64,000 bases of DNA from positions 22,190,946 through 22,254,945 of the forward strand of contig NC_136000.1 of NCBI RefSeq assembly GCF_048128805.1, written 5' to 3'. Each line of letters starts with the position of its first letter. The first letter of the stretch is position 1. The notes under the pieces are model-generated. The model did no database searches, had not been told where the DNA came from, and saw nothing but the letters and a program-made list of their open reading frames with translations. Shown piece by piece: positions 60,087-64,000 of the stretch. This DNA is from Centroberyx gerrardi (taxonomy: Eukaryota > Chordata > Actinopteri > Beryciformes > Berycidae). The position numbers were made by a program, and so were the translations under genes.

Positions 60087-63000
60087 GTGAGAGAGAGTGA
60101 GATGTTTTGACAGATGTCCTGTTCACACTGGGGTAAGGGGACACACTGGGCAGCTTGTGTATTTTTGAATGACATGGCTGTGTGCTCTGTAAAACACTTA
60201 CAATGTTAGGTTGTTCTTGTGCTAACTTGTTTCTGTCATGTCCCATGTAAGAAACCTGTAACAAAACTTTTGTACATTGCCCCAACCAGGACAGTAGTTC
60301 TGAGCAAGTAGTGCAAGTTTCTCAAATAGACTTGGACAGGAATAAGCTCTTAAGACACCAGCACTTGACATTTTGCACACTTTCGCTCATAGCTATTGAT
60401 TGATTTTCTAATTTTCTGTCATGTTCTAACAGGATGAGTCAGTCGGCCCATCAGAGGATCCTGCGGAAGAGGAACTGCCTCGCCTTCCTCCAGGACTCTG
60501 TAAGTTAGGGTAGGGTTAGGAAAGATGGGTCAGAAAGATATAATAGAATAGAGTAGGAATAGAGTCAATGTATCTGTTGGGTGACATCATCAGCCAAATG
60601 CTGGTAAACCTTGTCTGACACTGGTAAGTTTATCTTCCCTGCCATTTACTGTGGCATGTAACCAGACATTTTTTGAAATGTCTTTTCTTTTCTTAAACCC
60701 AATCTCCCTGGTAAAATAGTGAAAGTTCTTGAATTCCCCTGCCACTGTGGCCAGTGGAAAGAAATTAGGATTTGCCCACAGTTTTTGTTTAGTGCCCTGC
60801 TGCTGTGTGGTGCCCATACTCAGCATAATCATATTTGTCATATCTTAAGAATGCAGTTCTTCCTGAAGGAAAGTGGCACAAAAGAACTGAATGCACAGGC
60901 AGTTTCATTTCTTTCTTCAATAATAGCCATAGACTAATGGTGCTTTCTACTTTTTATGTCCCTCCATCATGGTACATGCAGGACATTATGTCGTCATGGT
61001 GGCGCCTGTCTGCCTGTAGACTTCTTGTGAACACAATAACTCAAGAACAATACATGATTAATACTTTATACTCACACCACAGGTTCCCCCTACAGAGTAG
61101 GCGATCTCAGTAGATTTTGGAGCACCTTGCTGCATAAATTTGCATATTGAGTTTTCCTTGAAACTATTATTACTCATTGATCCTTCAAGATACGGACCTC
61201 ATATTAATACCACCCATGTGTAATGTGAAGACAAGCATGTTGGCATATAAATATTTATTAAATACTGAAATAATTATTTTAATGATTAGCATAACTGGTC
61301 ATGTTTAAGATATGGTAATTATGGCAGGACATTAGGCAGCTTAAGTGCCTCTTGTTTCTACTCTTTCCCTCCTGTATTGTCCTGTCCACTAAATAATTCT
61401 CCCCTCTGTTGTTCCTGTCTAGCGGATGCTGAGGCAATGGAGCTGCTATGGCAGGTGCGAGCCCAGCGCCGCCAGTCGTCCCCTAACCTCCCGGAGACGG
61501 TCACCCGTCTGACGGCCCCTGATGGCAGCCTCCTATACCTGGTGGGCACCGCCCACTTCAGCGACAGCAGCAAAAAGGATGTGGCCACGGTGAGCCAATG
61601 ATAGTTTACAATAGGATTTTTACAGTGCAATATTCCATTTACACCCCTTTTGAAATGTGATGGCTGTGAATTGTCAGTGAAAATCAGCTTTTCCATGAAT
61701 GTGGACAAGTGCTGTAGAGTAGCACCTCGAGGTGATGATGAGGTGGCCTGCCTGTAATTACTGTAATTAGGTTGCCATTCCTCTTTTGTGACACATAAAC
61801 CTGTCTTGTTTTTTCCACACTGATTTTTGTCTTCACTTCATCTTCACTGTTCTCTTGCCATCTGTCTCTCTCTTATTCACCCTCTCTATCTCCCTCTCTT
61901 TCTCTCTTATCTTGCATACCCACTGCTCTCTCTCTCTCCCTTCCCCAGACGATCCGTGCGGTGCAGCCAGACGTGGTGGTGGTGGAGCTGTGCCAGTACA
62001 GGGTGTCTATGTTGAAGATGGACGAGAATACGCTGCTGAAGGAAGCCAAGGACATCAACCTGGACAAGGTTCAGCAGGCCATCAAACAGGTCAGCCTTTC
62101 AGAAGGATGAGAATTAGTACTAGTGGTAGGCTGAAAGAGAGCAAGAGGTAGATGTGGAAGAGGTAGAAAGGGAATAAAAAGGTGAGGGGGGAGGGGCAGA
62201 GAGGGGGATGGAGTAACAGTGAGAGAAAGAGACAGAGGGGTATTGGCTGAATAAAGCAGTAATGGTGTTGTTCTGGACTCAGTCCAACTGTAACAGCTCT
62301 TATCCTGTGATGTAGAGCAGCAGTGAAGTGGCTCGCAGCATGCACTCTGTAATCATTGTTAATGGAGCAACAAATATCATTGATGCACAAGCAGGATTAA
62401 GTGTCAGTAAAGAGCTTTTCCTCTGTTCTGCTCTCATGTTGAGCATTTTGTCTACTCAGTTGCCCTAAAGTACCACTATGCAAGGGCATGGAATTAAAGA
62501 AATTTGGCTACTGTCAATAAATTGTAATCCTCAAATTCATAGTATGAGCAGTGGAGGCTCAACTGTTTCTTTGTTTATGCTTATTGCTTCCCTCTGTGTT
62601 TGTCAGAATGGGGTGATGTCTGGCCTGATGCAGATTCTCCTGCTGAAAGTTTCAGCTCACATCACAGAGCAACTGGGCATGGCTCCTGGAGGAGAGTTCA
62701 GGGAGGCCTTCAAAGAGGTTACACACATACAGACACACACACACAAAATTGATTACTGTATTATGCAAATTGGGTGATAATATCCCCTTTTGTTGTTTAT
62801 TTTAATTCTGTTTATATTCTTTAATTTTTCTCCCCACACAGGCTGGACGGGTGCCCTTCTGTAAGTTCCACCTAGGGGACCGGCCCATCCCTGTGACGTT
62901 CAAGAGGGCCATCGCTGCTCTCAGTCTGTGGCAGAAGGCCCGCCTCGCCTGGGGTCTTTGCTTCCTGTCTGACCCCATTAGGTATCGACTGCCCTCGGTC

Positions 63001-64000
63001 ACTCTTTTCAATACCTCAGTGTCATGTGAGCTTGTTTTCATCAATGTCCATCGTTGGATACTACTGTATAAGGAAGAATAGAGAGATATCATGTTCTTGA
63101 TTCTCATTAATTAAGAAATCTTTATGCTGCCAAGTTTTGGGGGAAAAGTAAACAGGGAGGTTCCTGGAACCTGTCTTTTTGGCTCAACCAGTTAGTGTAC
63201 ACACAGCACATACAATGGCAGTGAATGGATTCACATGCCACCTCTTGCTATGCTTTTGCATGTCTAGGGTTCTTATGTCTAGGGTTTCCATTTTTTGGAA
63301 ATTGTGGACAAAATCACAGAATCCAGGTTTAAAAACGGAATTCAGACATTAAATGCAGAACATTACAGAATTGTGAGGTTTGGGGAAAATTGTGGTAGCA
63401 AGTAAACAGAAATTATGTTTTGAGCAGTTTCTACCATGAAAACATAAACAAATTATGCATCATGGCAAAAAAGTCCATGCATTTGTCATATGATGATAAT
63501 GCCCAAAATTTGAAGCGACTGTCATTGACGGTGCCTGTGCAACATTCCACAACAGCCTACATGCTCTTTCACCATACATTTATTTAAAAAACAAAACAAA
63601 TGTTTGCACAGACTGTTTACAACGCCCACACAGATTTTTCAAAGTATGTGCAGCTCTGCCAATCCAGTCACTTTCAAACTGTTTGCGATCAGTTCTGACT
63701 GGTGCTGTGTGCTGGAAGCTCTCTGCATAATGTGAATGTGTGTCCATGATCATCTATTAGTCGTCTTTTAGATGGACCCTCACATTGCCCTTACGCTTTT
63801 TGATCTATGAAATGTTTTGGCCTTTGAGGTGGTTCCAAAACTGAGTCTGGGCTGGAAAGTGAGTTTTGAAAGTCACAAAAATTGAGATTACCAGCATTTG
63901 AGTATAAAAATGCTTACAAATGTGTGAAAACCTGAATAAATGCAAAAATGGGGACATAAAATGTAATTTCGGAAAATTAAAAAACAGATTTTACACGTCT
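60023..64000 (+). CDS. trabd: trabd, TraB domain-containing protein, 5' part
   Basis: Coding exons seen: 60023-60046, 60433-60499, 61423-61589, 61949-62089, 62607-62717, 62842-62981. The last ends mid-codon at a GTATCG donor, so the gene continues beyond 64000. The 216 visible residues have an acidic N-terminus (SEDPAEEELPRLPP) and then the TraB domain: VGTAHFSDSSKKDV (the G-x-x-H motif at G72/H75), VVVVELCQYRVSML (E99), SGLMQILLLKVSAHI, GGEFREAF, CKFHLGDRPIPVTFKRAIAA. TraB proteins belong to a family distantly related to Tiki proteases; TRABD itself is reported on mitochondrial outer membranes, and its enzymatic activity is unsettled. The membrane segment expected near the C-terminus is outside the window. 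Confidence 0.94.
60053..60084. repeat. GT microsatellite at a splice donor
   Basis: A GT array directly follows the first trabd coding exon. An alternative donor at its edge (GTAGAG|GTGTGT, 60052/60053) would add two residues, Val-Glu, in frame. Confidence 0.92.
60500..61422 (+). other. trabd: trabd intron
   Basis: 923 bases; donor GTAAGT, acceptor CCTGTCTAG. No repeats recognised apart from a short AGAATA patch at 60540-60560. Confidence 0.88.
61590..61948 (+). other. trabd: trabd intron
   Basis: The CT-rich 3' half (61860-61947) serves as a long polypyrimidine tract. Confidence 0.88.
62090..62606 (+). other. trabd: trabd intron
   Basis: GA-rich at 62140-62240. No exon recognised. Confidence 0.88.
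62982..64000 (+). other. trabd: trabd intron running off the window
   Basis: No further exon is visible. From about 63265 the sequence (TCTAGGGTTTCCATTTTTTG and following) resembles the start of a fish hAT-type repeat whose other end would lie outside the window. Confidence 0.6.

Overview
This is a vertebrate chromosomal segment, almost certainly from a spiny-rayed teleost fish. Genes are split into short exons with GT-AG introns. CA/GT and CT microsatellites are abundant. Introns carry typical fish repeats: tRNA-derived SINEs, hAT and Tc1 terminal inverted repeats, and LINE 3' tails. The protein products match known vertebrate families. Four protein-coding genes lie head to tail on the + strand, and I found no convincing gene on the - strand.

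Region 1 (about 1-38,000) is the 3' two thirds of abtb3 (btbd11), the ankyrin-repeat and BTB/POZ scaffold protein. Sixteen exons (13,306-36,470) encode the last 726 residues. The first large exon lies upstream of the window, so 1-13,305 is read as intron. Region 2 (about 40,100-45,500) is a complete mlc1 with eleven coding exons and 410 codons. It encodes the multi-pass astrocyte membrane protein defective in megalencephalic leukoencephalopathy. Region 3 (about 48,450-58,400) is a complete panx2 with five coding exons and 660 codons, plus a probable distant 5' non-coding exon. Region 4 (about 59,330 to the window end) is the 5' part of trabd. Six coding exons are visible and the gene runs off the right edge.

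mlc1, panx2 and trabd are neighbours on human 22q13.33, whereas human BTBD11 is on 12q23. The window therefore joins pieces that are separate in human, and no MOV10L1 exon is visible between mlc1 and panx2. The genes do not form a pathway. abtb3, mlc1 and panx2 all have nervous-system roles (synaptic scaffold, glial volume regulation, large-pore channel), while trabd is a housekeeping TraB-family protein.

The rest is intron and intergenic DNA with mobile-element remnants. The best supported are a hAT element with a near-perfect 8-bp target duplication directly upstream of trabd (58,443-59,320), an internally deleted Tc1-like element with TA flanks (30,497-30,864), two opposite copies of another hAT family, a TTAA-flanked MITE, a LINE reverse-transcriptase remnant (28,788-29,030) and a 213-bp palindrome (6,096-6,308). 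I saw no CRISPR array, rRNA or functional tRNA gene, and no sign of a novel multi-gene system. All identifications are by eye and from memory of the families; no search was run.
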